Of a stretch of 64,000 nt of DNA, positions 8,689 through 22,734 are shown piece by piece. The notes under the pieces are model-generated. The model ran no database searches. It had not been told where the DNA came from and saw only the letters and a list, made by a program, of their open reading frames with translations. The stretch covers positions 2,418,001 to 2,482,000 of the forward strand of contig NZ_CP014209.1 in assembly GCF_001636295.1 (NCBI RefSeq). The letters run 5' to 3'. A program made the position numbers and the translations under genes. Position 1 is the stretch's first letter; each line of letters starts with the position of its first letter. Source of the DNA: Isoptericola dokdonensis DS-3. Its GTDB lineage: Bacteria > Actinomycetota > Actinomycetes > Actinomycetales > Cellulomonadaceae.

Positions 8689-11427
8689 TCAGTGCCGGCG
8701 ACGCCCCAGCCACTTGACGGCCTCGACGAGGCCGAACACGACGACGGACAGGCCGGCGCACCTGGCCCAGGCCCCGATGCCGATGGCGGCGGAGTCGAAC
8801 CAGTCGTGCATGACGGGCACGTAGACGAACACGCACTGCAGCACGACGAGCGCGACGGCGGAGATCCAGATGACGCGGTTCCCGCGCAGCACGTCGAGGG
8901 TGAGGCTGGAGCGGTCGAGGAACCGGCAGTTGAACAGGTAGGCGAGCTGGCCGAGGGCGAGCATGGTGACGGCGGTGGTCTGCGCCTCGGCCAGCGGGGC
9001 GCCCTGGGCCCGCTCCCAGGAGAACAGCGCCATGGTGGCGCCGCCGATGAGCAGCGACACGACGAGGATGCGGCGCAGGAACACGGCGTCGAGGATGTTC
9101 GCGGCCGGGTCGCGGGGGGCGCGGCGCATGACGTCGGGCTCGGCGCGCTCGTACGCGAGGCCGAGGGACAGGGTGACGGCGGTGATCATGTTGATCCACA
9201 GCACCTGCACGGGCGAGAGCGGCAGGGTGAGGCCGAACAGCACCGCGACGAGGATGACGAGCGACTGGGCGCCGTTGGTCGGCAGGAGGAACAGCACCGA
9301 CTTGCGGATGTTGTCGTAGATCCGCCGCCCCTCCTCGACGGCCCGCTCGATGGTCGCGAAGTTGTCGTCCGCGAGCACGACCTCCGCGGCCTCCTTGGTG
9401 GCCTCGGTGCCCTTGATGCCCATGGCGACGCCCACGTCGGCCTGGGTGAGCGCGGGGGCGTCGTTGACGCCGTCGCCCGTCATCGCGACGACCTCGCCGT
9501 GGGCCTGGAGGGCGGAGACGATGCGGATCTTGTGCTCGGGGCTGGTGCGGGCGTAGACGTCGACGTCGCGGACGACGGCGCGCAGCTTCTCGGTGCTCAT
9601 CGCCTCGAGCTCGGGGCCGGTGAGGACGGCCGGGGCGTCATCGCCGTCGGCACCTCCGACGGGACGGTCGACGATCCCCATCTCCCGGCCGATCGCCACG
9701 GCGGTGCCGGCGTGGTCGCCGGTGATCATCTTGACGCGGATGCCGGCCCGACGGCACTCCGCGATGGCGTCGACCGCCTCCGGGCGGGGCGGGTCCACGA
9801 TCCCGACGAGCCCGCACAGCTCGAGGCCGCGGTCGACGTCGTCGGCGTCGAGGCGGCCCGCGTCGTCGGGCGCGGTGGTGCGGGCGGCGGCGAGGACGCG
9901 CAGCCCCTGCCCGCCGAGCTCGTCGATGTGCGCCTCCCACGCCGCGCGGTCGAGCGGTTCGGCGCCGCCGTCGGGCGTGGTCTGCGTGGCGCAGCGGTCG
10001 AGCACCCGGTCGGGTGCCCCCTTGAGGTGCACGAACGTCGCGCCGGACGGGTCGCGGTCGAGGGTGGCCATGAACTTGTTCGCCGACTCGAACGGCACGA
10101 CGGCGACGCGCGTCCAGCCGGCGGGGTCGACACCCGCCTTGGTGCCGAGGGTGCGCAGCGCGCCCTCGGTGGGCTCGCCGACGAGCCGCCAGCCGTCGGC
10201 GTCCTCGTCGTCGGGCACGAGGCGGGCGTCGTTGCACAGCATCATCACGGTGGCCAGCGCCGCGAGGTCCCGGTGCGCGTCGAGCGTCGCGGCGGTGCCG
10301 TCGGCCGTGGTCAGCGCGCCGACCGGCGCGTACCCGATGCCCTCGACGGCGTAGGTGCCGCGTCCGGTGCGGACGGTGCGGGCCGTCATCTCGTTCTTCG
10401 TCAGCGTGCCCGTCTTGTCGGAGCAGATCGTCGTCACCGAGCCGAGCGTCTCGACGGCCGGGAGCTTGCGCGTGATCGCGCGCCGCCGCGCCATCTGCTG
10501 CACGCCGAGGGCGAGGGTGATGGTGACGAGCGCGGGCAGGCCCTCCGGCACGGCCGCGACGGCGAACCCGATGGACGCCGAGATCAGCTCCGGCACGTCG
10601 AAGTCGTGCAGCACGCGGCCCACCAGCACCATCACCAGCGCCATCGCGAGGATGACGACGGCCAGCACCTTGCCGAACCGGTCGAGCTGCTTCGTCAGCG
10701 GCGTCTCCAGGCTCTGGACCTCGGAGATCATGGTCTGGATGCGGCCGATCTCCGTGCCCTGACCGGTCGCCGTGACGACGCCCACGCCCTGGCCCGCCGC
10801 GACCAGGGTGCCGGAGAACAGCATGCTCGTGCGGTCCCCCACCCCCGAGTCCGCCGGGACCGCCGCGGCGTCCTTCGACGCGGGCACCGACTCCCCGGTG
10901 AGCGCCGACTCCTCCACCCGCAGGTTCGTCGCGTCGATCAGGCGCACGTCCGCGGGCACGCGATCGCCGGAGCGCACGCGCACCACGTCGCCCGGGACGA
11001 CGTCGTCGGCGTCCACCGCCGCCCACGCGCCGTCGCGGCGCACCTCCGCGGTCGTCGACAGCATCTGGCGGATGCCGTCCAGCGCGCTCTCGGCGCGTCC
11101 CTCCTGGATGAACCCGATCGCCGCGTTGATGACCGCGACGGCGAGGATCACCGTGAAGTCCACCCAGTCGCCCAGCACCGCCTTGAGTGCCGCCGCGACC
11201 AGCAGGATGTAGATGAGGATGTCGTCGAAGTGCACGAGGACCCGCTTCCACAGCGGGTCGCGCTGCGGCGGCGGCAGCCGGTTGGGGCCGGCGTCGGCCC
11301 GTCGCGCCGCCGCGTCGGCGGAGGTCAGGCCGTCGCGCGAGCCGTGGAGACCGGCGAGCACGGCGGCCGGGTCGGACGCCCAGGGCGTCGACGTGGTCCC
11401 GGTCGTGGCGTCGGACGTGGAGGACAT
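8689..11427 (-). CDS. Cation-transporting P-type ATPase (P2A-like)
   Basis: A 912-residue P-type ATPase with all core motifs: actuator LTGES, phosphorylation site DKTGTLT (in [13 protein letters not shown]), nucleotide-domain KGAPDRV, MITGDH and hinge [10 protein letters not shown], plus about ten membrane helices. M4 has PEGLP, as in Ca2+ pumps and PacL-like ATPases. By my alignment, however, the SERCA E771 position in M5 is Gln (NGAQ) and the D800 position in M6 is Ala (NMITA), so a Ca2+ specificity is doubtful. It sits alone, divergent from the DUF2975 operon. An N-terminal cation ATPase domain ([13 protein letters not shown]) is intact. Confidence 0.9.
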   Translation of the reverse strand: MSSTSDATTGTTSTPWASDPAAVLAGLHGSRDGLTSADAAARRADAGPNRLPPPQRDPLWKRVLVHFDDILIYILLVAAALKAVLGDWVDFTVILAVAVINAAIGFIQEGRAESALDGIRQMLSTTAEVRRDGAWAAVDADDVVPGDVVRVRSGDRVPADVRLIDATNLRVEESALTGESVPASKDAAAVPADSGVGDRTSMLFSGTLVAAGQGVGVVTATGQGTEIGRIQTMISEVQSLETPLTKQLDRFGKVLAVVILAMALVMVLVGRVLHDFDVPELISASIGFAVAAVPEGLPALVTITLALGVQQMARRRAITRKLPAVETLGSVTTICSDKTGTLTKNEMTARTVRTGRGTYAVEGIGYAPVGALTTADGTAATLDAHRDLAALATVMMLCNDARLVPDDEDADGWRLVGEPTEGALRTLGTKAGVDPAGWTRVAVVPFESANKFMATLDRDPSGATFVHLKGAPDRVLDRCATQTTPDGGAEPLDRAAWEAHIDELGGQGLRVLAAARTTAPDDAGRLDADDVDRGLELCGLVGIVDPPRPEAVDAIAECRRAGIRVKMITGDHAGTAVAIGREMGIVDRPVGGADGDDAPAVLTGPELEAMSTEKLRAVVRDVDVYARTSPEHKIRIVSALQAHGEVVAMTGDGVNDAPALTQADVGVAMGIKGTEATKEAAEVVLADDNFATIERAVEEGRRIYDNIRKSVLFLLPTNGAQSLVILVAVLFGLTLPLSPVQVLWINMITAVTLSLGLAYERAEPDVMRRAPRDPAANILDAVFLRRILVVSLLIGGATMALFSWERAQGAPLAEAQTTAVTMLALGQLAYLFNCRFLDRSSLTLDVLRGNRVIWISAVALVVLQCVFVYVPVMHDWFDSAAIGIGAWARCAGLSVVVFGLVEAVKWLGRRRH

Positions 11428-11557
11428 GAGCCCATTCGACCCTCGGTCCCGCGGCGGCGCGCGGCGAACCTCGCGCCGCCCGCCCGGCGCGACGGCGCGG
11501 GTTCGCGCTGCTCGGCCGACGGCAGGCCGGGGAGCAACCGTGAAGGGGTCGAGGGCA

Positions 11558-11593
11558 TATCGTGCAGCGATCCATACCTATTGACTTTCGATA
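11558..11593. promoter_or_regulatory. Two operator dyads, probably for the XRE regulator, overlapping the DUF2975 promoter
   Basis: TATCG-N5-CGATC (11558-11572) and TATTG-N5-CGATA (11579-11593) have the same architecture and centres 21 bp apart, that is, two helical turns on one face. The second covers a TTGACT -35 box (11581-11586), which pairs with GAGAGT (11605-11610), 6 nt before the DUF2975 start. The small Cro/C1-type protein encoded in the same operon is the natural candidate repressor. Confidence 0.6.
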
Positions 11594-11616
11594 GGCGCAG
11601 GCGCGAGAGTCACGTC

Positions 11617-12096
11617 ATGTCCCGGACCTCACGCCTCGTCGTCCCGCTCCGCGCCGTCCTCGCCGCTGTCCTCGTCGCGCTGCTCGCCACCCAGGTCGTC
11701 GTGCTGCCCGCCGTGTTCGCGCGGATGGCTGAGCAGACCCCGGAGCTCGCCGGGCTGCGCTGGCCGCTCCTGGCCCTGACCGTCGTCGTCCTCGCGTGCG
11801 TCGAGGTCGTCGTCGTGTGCTCCTGGCGGCTCCTGACGATGGTCCACGAGGACCGGATCTTCAGCACCCAGGCCCTCGGCTGGGTCGACACCATCCTGGG
11901 TTCCGTCGCCGTGGCGTGGCTGCTCGTCGCCCTCGCCGGCGTGCTGGTGGTCGCGGCCGCCGGACCCACCGGGGTCGCCGCCCTGCTGCTGGTCGTCGTG
12001 CTGGTCGGCGCCGCCGTCGGGCTGCTCATGGTGGTCATGCGGGCGCTGCTCGTCCAGGCGACCACCCTGCGCACCGACCTCGACGGGGTGATCTGA
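11617..12096 (+). CDS. DUF2975 membrane protein
   Basis: A 159-residue protein with four transmembrane helices (about residues 10-30, 48-70, 88-112 and 118-142). DUF2975 proteins are nearly always encoded next to a small YozG-like XRE regulator, as here; their biochemical role is not established. The short soluble loop VHEDRIFSTQALGWVD between helices 2 and 3 is typical. The ATG is the first of a three-gene operon and its stop shares one base with the next start (TGATG). Confidence 0.85.
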   Translation: MSRTSRLVVPLRAVLAAVLVALLATQVVVLPAVFARMAEQTPELAGLRWPLLALTVVVLACVEVVVVCSWRLLTMVHEDRIFSTQALGWVDTILGSVAVAWLLVALAGVLVVAAAGPTGVAALLLVVVLVGAAVGLLMVVMRALLVQATTLRTDLDGVI

Positions 12097-12323
12097 TGCC
12101 GATCGTCGTCCGCCTCGACGTCGAGCTGGCCCGCCGCAAGATGAGCGTCGGCGAGTTCGCCGAGCGGGTCGGCCTCACCCCCGCCAACGTCGCCGTCCTG
12201 AAGAACGGCCGGGCGAAGGCCGTCCGGTTCTCCACCCTGGAGGCCATGTGCCGGGTCCTGGGCTGCCAGCCCGGCGACCTGCTCGAGTGGGTCGAGGACG
12301 ACACGACCGAGGAGGACCGATGA
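12096..12323 (+). CDS. Small XRE/Cro-type transcriptional regulator (YozG-like)
   Basis: A 75-residue protein that is essentially one helix-turn-helix domain: VELARRKMSVGEFAERVG, then LTPANVAVLKNGRA, then FSTLEAMCRVLGCQPGDLLEW, matching the Xre_26/YozG family. It starts in a 1-base overlap with the DUF2975 stop and ends in an ATGA overlap with the oxidoreductase gene. It probably represses its own operon through the two dyads upstream; the pairing of regulator and site is inference. Confidence 0.88.
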   Translation: MPIVVRLDVELARRKMSVGEFAERVGLTPANVAVLKNGRAKAVRFSTLEAMCRVLGCQPGDLLEWVEDDTTEEDR

Positions 12324-13468
12324 CCGCCCGGATCCCGTCCGCGGACGTCCTCGTCGTCGGCGCCGGCCTGGCCGGACTGCACACCGCCACCGGGCTGGCG
12401 CAGCGCGGCCACGACGTCGTCTTGGCCGAGCGTCGCCCCGACCTGGGCGGCACGGTGCGCACCACCGGGATCTTCGTGCGCCGCACCCTGGAGGACTTCC
12501 ACCTGCCGCCCGCGCTGCTCGGGCCGGCGGTCCGCCGCATGGTCCTCTACCCGCCGTCCCACCGGCGCCCCGTCGTGCTGGACAGCCCCCGCGACGAGTA
12601 CCGCGTCGGGGACATGCGGGGCCTCTACCGCGACGGCGCCGAGCAGGCCGCTGCGGCCGGCGTGCGGATCCTGCTCGGCACCCGGTACCTGGGACGCGCG
12701 GACGGGCGGCACGTCCTGGAGGGTCCGGACGGCACGGTCGAGGTCGGCGCCCGGTACGTCGTCGGGGCGGACGGCGCCCGGTCGGGCGTGGCCCGCGAGC
12801 TCGGCCTCGACCGCAACCGCGAGCTCCTGGTCGGCGCCGAGCACGTGTTCGCCGTGCCCCGCCGGGACGTCGTGCCCGCGTTCCACTGCGTCGTCGACCC
12901 GCGGCTCGCACCCGGGTACCTCGCGTGGGTGCTCGACGACGGCGAGCACGCGCACGTCGGCGTCGCCGGGTACGCGCGCCGCTTCCCGCACGGCATGCAC
13001 CACGCGCTGCGGCAGTTCGCCGCGACGGCCCCCGGGCTGCGCGGGACCACCCGCCCCGAGCACGTCGAGCACCGCGCGGGGCCGATCCCCGTCGGCGGCC
13101 TGCTGCGGCGCATCGCGTCGCCCGACGGCCTGCTCGTCGGCGACGCCGCCGGTGCCGTGTCCCCGCTCACCGCGGGCGGCCTCGACCCGTGCCTGCGCCA
13201 GTCCGCGCACGCCGTCGACGTCCTCGACCAGGCGCTGCGCACCGGACGGCCCGACCCGCTGCGCCGCTACGACGGCGCCGCCCTGCGGACGCAGTTCCGC
13301 GGCCGGATCGCCATGCGACGGGGTCTCGGCCTCGTGCGCACGCCCGCCGTCGCCGAGGCCGGGGTCGCAGCCCTGCGCACGCCCCCGGGGCGCGCCGCGG
13401 CCCGGCGGATCCTGTTCGGCGACGGGTCGTTCCCCGACCCGGTGCCTGTCCCCGCGCTCGTCCGGTGA
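12320..13468 (+). CDS. Geranylgeranyl-reductase-like FAD-dependent oxidoreductase
   Basis: A 382-residue flavoprotein with an N-terminal Rossmann FAD motif (VLVVGAGLAGLHTATGLA, residues 10-27), the RxGGxxR-type DLGGTVR segment, a YVVGADGARSGVAR block (the DG motif of group A monooxygenases and reductases) and the FAD-ribityl motif VGDAAGAVSPLTAGG. Relatives hydrogenate isoprenoid double bonds or hydroxylate aromatic compounds. The gene is coupled to the XRE regulator by ATGA. The link to the DUF2975 membrane protein is unexplained and could mean lipid or quinone modification. Confidence 0.82.
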   Translation: MTARIPSADVLVVGAGLAGLHTATGLAQRGHDVVLAERRPDLGGTVRTTGIFVRRTLEDFHLPPALLGPAVRRMVLYPPSHRRPVVLDSPRDEYRVGDMRGLYRDGAEQAAAAGVRILLGTRYLGRADGRHVLEGPDGTVEVGARYVVGADGARSGVARELGLDRNRELLVGAEHVFAVPRRDVVPAFHCVVDPRLAPGYLAWVLDDGEHAHVGVAGYARRFPHGMHHALRQFAATAPGLRGTTRPEHVEHRAGPIPVGGLLRRIASPDGLLVGDAAGAVSPLTAGGLDPCLRQSAHAVDVLDQALRTGRPDPLRRYDGAALRTQFRGRIAMRRGLGLVRTPAVAEAGVAALRTPPGRAAARRILFGDGSFPDPVPVPALVR

Positions 13469-13591
13469 GCGCGGTGCCGGCCCGCACCGACCGCGCAGCC
13501 TCCGTCAGCGCCCTCGGAGATGCTCCACCAGGAGCTCCAGTCCGACGACCTCCACGCGATCCACGGTGGAGCGGTCGGTGCCACCGTGCCG

Positions 13592-13990
13592 TCAGGGGCG
13601 TGCGTACTCGTCGTCCGTGACGTGCTCCAGCCAGGTGGTCGTGGACGCGGGGTCGTCGGCGTTCTCCAGCATGGCGAGGTGCTCCATGAAGTCGTCCGGG
13701 GTGGCGCCGTGCCAGTGCTCCTCGCCGGGCGGGCAGTAGACCGTCCCTCCGGCGGGCACCTCCACGACGCCGTCCCGCGTCCCGACGAGCGCGACCCCGG
13801 ACGTCACGTGCAGCGACTGCCCGCGCGCGTGGGAGTGCCAGGCGGTGCGGGCGCCGGGCGCGAACCGGACGAGCGCCACGACCATCCGCTGGTCGGCGTC
13901 CTGCGGCACCACGATCGGGTCGAGCCACACGTCCCCGGTGAACTGCTCGGGCGGGTTCTTCATGGTGGCGGGCTTGGGCAGCACCTGCAC
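13592..13990 (-). CDS. Cupin-domain protein
   Basis: A 132-residue single cupin. Motif 1 is GARTAWHSHARGQSLHVTSG with the HxH metal ligands; motif 2 is PAGGTVYCPPGEEHWHG. The GTG at 13990 is preferred because AGGAGG lies 5 nt upstream; an in-frame ATG ten codons on (MKNPPEQF) is the alternative. It follows the MmyB-type regulator on the same strand after 35 nt and is probably co-transcribed. Small cupins of this type accompany aldo/keto reductases and MmyB regulators in actinomycetes, suggesting a role in aldehyde or hydroxynitrile metabolism (inference). Confidence 0.85.
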   Translation of the reverse strand: MQVLPKPATMKNPPEQFTGDVWLDPIVVPQDADQRMVVALVRFAPGARTAWHSHARGQSLHVTSGVALVGTRDGVVEVPAGGTVYCPPGEEHWHGATPDDFMEHLAMLENADDPASTTTWLEHVTDDEYARP

Positions 13991-14025
13991 GGTGACCTCC
14001 TGGTCGGTCGGGTGGGGATGCGGGG

Positions 14026-14961
14026 TCAGTCGACCCGGCCGGGGGCCGCGTCCTGCGCGCCCGGAGCCGCCGCGGTGGCGGACTCCGCGAGCGCCGTGGC
14101 GGCCCAGGTCGCGAGAAGCTTCAGGCCGTCGTCGGACGGCGAGCCGGGCGCGGCGGTGTAGACGTTCAGCTGGAGCCCCGGGTCCCCGGGGAGCTCGAGG
14201 GCCTCGTAGTCGAGCTCGAGCGCACCGACCTGCGGGTGGTGGAACACCTTGGTGCCGGTGCGGTGGAGCCGCACGTCGTGGGAGGCCCACAGCCGCCGGA
14301 AGTCCTCGCTGCGGGTCGAGAGCTCGCCGACGAGCGCGGTGAGCGTCGAGTCGTAGGGGTTGCGCCCGGCCTCGGTGCGCAGGATCGCGACGGCGTCGTG
14401 CGCGACCTTCGGCCACTTGTCCCCCCAGTAGACCTGGGCGGCGGCGGTGTCGAGGAAGTGGAAGCGCGCGGTGTTGAGCGGCTCGCCGGGCACGAACGAC
14501 GGCGAGTCGTACATGGGCGCGTACAGGGCGCGGCCGAGCGCGTTGGTGGCGAGCACGTCGAGCCGACCGTTGCGGACGACGGCCGCGGCGCCCGTCATGG
14601 CGTCGACCACCCGCTGCACGACGGGACGCACGGTGGCGGGTCGACGACGCCGGGCGCGGGTGCGGGCGGCGCCGGTCGTGTTCGCGGCCCGCGCGAGGTC
14701 GGCCAGGTGGGCGCGCTCGGCCTCGTCGAGCTGGAGCGCCTCGGCGAGCGACTCCAGCACCGACTCGGACACGCCGCCGAGGTTCCCCCGCTCCAGGCGG
14801 GTGTAGTAGTCGACGCTCACGCCCGCGAGCATCGCGACCTCCTCGCGGCGCAGCCCCGGCACCCGCCGGTTGCCGCCGTAGGCGGGCAGCCCAGCGCGGT
14901 CCGGGGTGATCCGGGCACGGCGCGAGGCGAGGAACTCTCGTGTCTCGGCCTTCAGGTCCAT
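14026..14961 (-). CDS. XRE-type regulator with MmyB-like ligand-binding domain
   Basis: A 311-residue regulator: helix-turn-helix at about residues 30-65 (LRREEVAMLAGVSVDYYTRLERG) and a C-terminal PAS-like MmyB domain (about 110-285, including NALGRALYAP, NTARFHFLD and DFRRLWASHDV). MmyB-type domains bind fatty-acid-like ligands in some members. The ATG has no Shine-Dalgarno but a TACCGT hexamer ends 6 nt upstream, and the divergent aldo/keto reductase gene has the same arrangement, so both are probably leaderless and jointly controlled from the 156-nt region between them. Confidence 0.87.
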   Translation of the reverse strand: MDLKAETREFLASRRARITPDRAGLPAYGGNRRVPGLRREEVAMLAGVSVDYYTRLERGNLGGVSESVLESLAEALQLDEAERAHLADLARAANTTGAARTRARRRRPATVRPVVQRVVDAMTGAAAVVRNGRLDVLATNALGRALYAPMYDSPSFVPGEPLNTARFHFLDTAAAQVYWGDKWPKVAHDAVAILRTEAGRNPYDSTLTALVGELSTRSEDFRRLWASHDVRLHRTGTKVFHHPQVGALELDYEALELPGDPGLQLNVYTAAPGSPSDDGLKLLATWAATALAESATAAAPGAQDAAPGRVD

Positions 14962-15104
14962 GCCTCGACGGTACGTCCGGGCCGCCGGGCATGGGAGGTC
15001 CTGGCAGTACCCGGGACGGCCGGCGCTCTCCCGCTCCGCCAGGTCGTGACGGGTTCCCGGCAACGGGGTACCAGCAGGGCCTCCCGCGACACCGCGCCAC
15101 GACC

Positions 15105-15110
15105 TAGCGT
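15105..15110 (+). promoter_or_regulatory. -10 element of the redox island
   Basis: TAGCGT ends 7 nt before the aldo/keto reductase ATG at 15118. The opposite-facing regulator gene has TACCGT 6 nt before its own ATG, so the 14962-15117 gap holds two divergent leaderless promoters. No obvious operator palindrome was found there. Confidence 0.45.
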
Positions 15111-15117
15111 CGAAGGC

Positions 15118-16020
15118 ATGACCGTGAACGAGATCCCCACCCTCACCCTGAGCAACGGGGTCGAGATGCCCGCCCTCGGGTTCGGCGTCTTCCAGACCCC
15201 GCCCGACGAGACGACCACCGCCGTGACCGAGGCGTTGCGGGTCGGCTACCGGCACGTCGACACGGCCGCCGCGTACGGCAACGAGGCGGGCGTCGGCGAG
15301 GCGCTGCGCCGTTCCGGGCTGGACCGGTCGGACGTCGTCGTGGAGACGAAGGTCTGGGCGAGCGACTACGGCTACGACGAGACGCTGCACGCGTTCGAGA
15401 AGTCGTCGGCCAAGCTCGGCCTCGAGCAGATCGACGTGCTCATCCTCCACCAGGTCGCGGCGAACCTGTTCGACCGGACGATCGACGCGTACCGCGCGCT
15501 CGAGCGGCTGCTGGCCGACGGCCGTGTGCGCGCCATCGGCGTCAGCAACTTCCCCGTCGCGCGTCTGACGCAGCTCATGGACGCGACCGACGTCGTGCCG
15601 CACCTCAACCAGGTCGAGCTGCACCCGTACCACTCGCAGCCGGCTCTGCAGGAGTTCCACCGCGAGCACGGCATCCTCACGCAGGCGTGGTCGCCCATCG
15701 GCGGCATCACGTTCTACCCCGGACCGTGGGGCGACGAGCGGCGCAGCGTCATGGACGACCCGACGATCACCGAGATCGCCGCGGCCCACGGCGCGTCCCC
15801 GGCGCAGGTCATGCTGCACTGGCACCTGCAGCAGGGCCGTTCGGCGATCCCCAAGTCGGTCAACCCCGACCGGATCCGGCAGAACCTCGACGTCATGGGC
15901 TTCACCCTGTCGGCCGAGGACCTGGCCCGTATCGACGCCCTGGACACGGGCACGGGCAGCGGCCCGGACCCGGAGCGGGAGTTCGACGAGCCCCAGCTCT
16001 TCCCGATCCCCGAGGCCTGA
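15118..16020 (+). CDS. Aldo/keto reductase (2,5-diketogluconate-reductase-like)
   Basis: A 300-residue AKR TIM barrel. The catalytic tetrad is present: D in HVDTAAAYGNE, Y in the same motif, K in VETKVW and H in LILHQV. NADPH-binding features IPKSVNPDRIRQN and the ASPAQVMLHWHLQ segment are intact. It reduces aldehydes or ketones with NADPH. It is divergent from the MmyB regulator and followed by a zinc alcohol dehydrogenase and a second AKR on the same strand. The substrate is unknown. Confidence 0.93.
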   Translation: MTVNEIPTLTLSNGVEMPALGFGVFQTPPDETTTAVTEALRVGYRHVDTAAAYGNEAGVGEALRRSGLDRSDVVVETKVWASDYGYDETLHAFEKSSAKLGLEQIDVLILHQVAANLFDRTIDAYRALERLLADGRVRAIGVSNFPVARLTQLMDATDVVPHLNQVELHPYHSQPALQEFHREHGILTQAWSPIGGITFYPGPWGDERRSVMDDPTITEIAAAHGASPAQVMLHWHLQQGRSAIPKSVNPDRIRQNLDVMGFTLSAEDLARIDALDTGTGSGPDPEREFDEPQLFPIPEA

Positions 16021-16066
16021 GCCGGAGCGAGCTTGCGAGTGCAGGCTCAGGCCGACCAGACAACCC

Positions 16067-16094
16067 GAGGCCCGAGGCCTGAGGCCTGAGGCCT
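16067..16094. repeat. Tandem 7-mer GAGGCCT, about four copies
   Basis: One degenerate (GAGGCCC) and three perfect copies lie in the gap after the AKR gene. The same 7-mer occurs at the AKR gene's last codons (about 16012-16018), so the array looks like slippage copies of the gene's own 3' end. Confidence 0.8.
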
Positions 16095-16138
16095 GCCGTC
16101 CAGCTTCACGACGACCGCACCACCGAGAGGCATCACCC

Positions 16139-17176
16139 ATGCGAGCAACGTTCATGTACGGCGCGGGCGACGTCCGCGTCGACGAGGTCCCGGACCCGAC
16201 GATCGTCGAACCGACGGACGCGGTCGTCCGCGTCACGCTGGCCTGCGTGTGCGGGTCGGACCTGCACCCGTACCACTCGATGCCGGCGTCCGAGGAGGGT
16301 GTCCCGATGGGGCACGAGTTCCTCGGTGTCGTGGAGCAGGTCGGTGACGCCGTCACGGACCTCGCTCCCGGGGACCTGGTCGTGTCCCCCTTCGCGTTCT
16401 CGGACAACACCTGCCCGTTCTGCCGGGAGGGCTTCCACACGGCCTGCCGGCACGGCGGCTGGTACGGAGCCGGGGGCGTCGGCGGTGCGCAGGCGGAGAA
16501 GATCCGCGTCCCGCAGGCGTCGGGCACGCTGGTGAGGCTGCCCGCCGACGTCGACGAGAAGCTGCTGCCGTCGCTGCTGACCCTCGCCGACGTCTACCTG
16601 ACCGGCTACCACGCCGCGTTCATGGCGAAGGTCTCCCCGGGCCAGACCGTCACCGTGATCGGTGACGGCGCCGTGGGCCTGTCCGCCGTGCTCGCGGCGC
16701 AGCGGATGGGTGCCTCGACGATCATCCTCATGGGCCGTCACCAGGACCGCACGGACCTGGGTCGGAAGTGGGGCGCCACCGACGTGGTCGCCGAGCGTGG
16801 CGAGGAGGGCATCGCGAAGGTCCTCGAGCTCACCGGCGGCGAGGGCTCGCACGCCGTGCTGGAGGCCGTGGGCCACATGCCCGCCTACGAGCAGGCGTAC
16901 CGGATCGTGCGCCCCGGCGGGGTCGTCTCCCGCGTCGGCGTGCCGCAGTACGAGGACGCGCCCGTCGGCTTCGGGTCGCTCTTCGGCAAGAACGCGACCC
17001 TGAACGGCGGCCCGGCCCCGGTGCGCGCCTACCTCGAGGACGCCATCGCCCAGGTGCTCGCCGGCGAGCTCGACCCGGGCGCCGTGTTCGACGCCGAGGT
17101 GTCCCTCGACGACGTCGCGGAGGGCTACCGCCTCATGGACTCGCGCGAGCGCATCAAGGTCCTCGTGCGTCCCTGA
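16139..17176 (+). CDS. Zinc-dependent alcohol dehydrogenase
   Basis: A 345-residue medium-chain dehydrogenase. The catalytic zinc site is CVCGSDLHPYH (Cys and Asp) plus GHEFLG; the structural zinc loop retains C-x2-C-x7-C (CPFCREGFHTAC) with the first of the usual four Cys replaced. The nucleotide motif VIGDGAVGLSAVLAA (about residue 175) marks the Rossmann fold. Similar proteins oxidise or reduce small alcohols and aldehydes. It lies between two aldo/keto reductase genes on the same strand and probably belongs to the same aldehyde-detoxification island. Confidence 0.92.
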   Translation: MRATFMYGAGDVRVDEVPDPTIVEPTDAVVRVTLACVCGSDLHPYHSMPASEEGVPMGHEFLGVVEQVGDAVTDLAPGDLVVSPFAFSDNTCPFCREGFHTACRHGGWYGAGGVGGAQAEKIRVPQASGTLVRLPADVDEKLLPSLLTLADVYLTGYHAAFMAKVSPGQTVTVIGDGAVGLSAVLAAQRMGASTIILMGRHQDRTDLGRKWGATDVVAERGEEGIAKVLELTGGEGSHAVLEAVGHMPAYEQAYRIVRPGGVVSRVGVPQYEDAPVGFGSLFGKNATLNGGPAPVRAYLEDAIAQVLAGELDPGAVFDAEVSLDDVAEGYRLMDSRERIKVLVRP

Positions 17177-22534
<5,358 letters not shown>

Positions 22535-22637
22535 CCGTCTACCTCTCAACATCGTTGTCGATCGGGGATGTGTCTTTCCTTGCCACCCGTCGGGCAGGTG
22601 CGCCCGGCGGGAGTCGGGGTGGCTGCGCGCGCAGCCA

Positions 22638-22675
22638 CCACCGGTGCCCGGTTCGACGGTCACGGGCACCGGTGG
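22638..22675. terminator. Hairpin terminator after the liv operon
   Basis: Perfect 13-bp arms (22638-22650 and 22663-22675) with a 12-nt loop lie about 60 nt past the livF stop on the minus strand, before the secreted-protein gene. The rest of this 200-nt gap holds a LacI-like dyad, CAAC-ATC-GTTG at 22547-22557, just upstream of the secreted-protein start. Confidence 0.6.
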
Positions 22676-22734
22676 GGTCTCGGTGTGGGCGGTGGTCGCC
22701 GCTGCTGCTCAGCGGTACGTCGTCAGGGCTGGGG

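Noticed and set aside
8617..12096. A very long plus-strand open frame across the P-type ATPase gene
   Set aside because: It is antisense to a clear ATPase and its translation is an Arg/Ala/Gly/His-rich mixture. Only its last 159 residues (DUF2975) are real; high GC leaves few stops in shadow frames.
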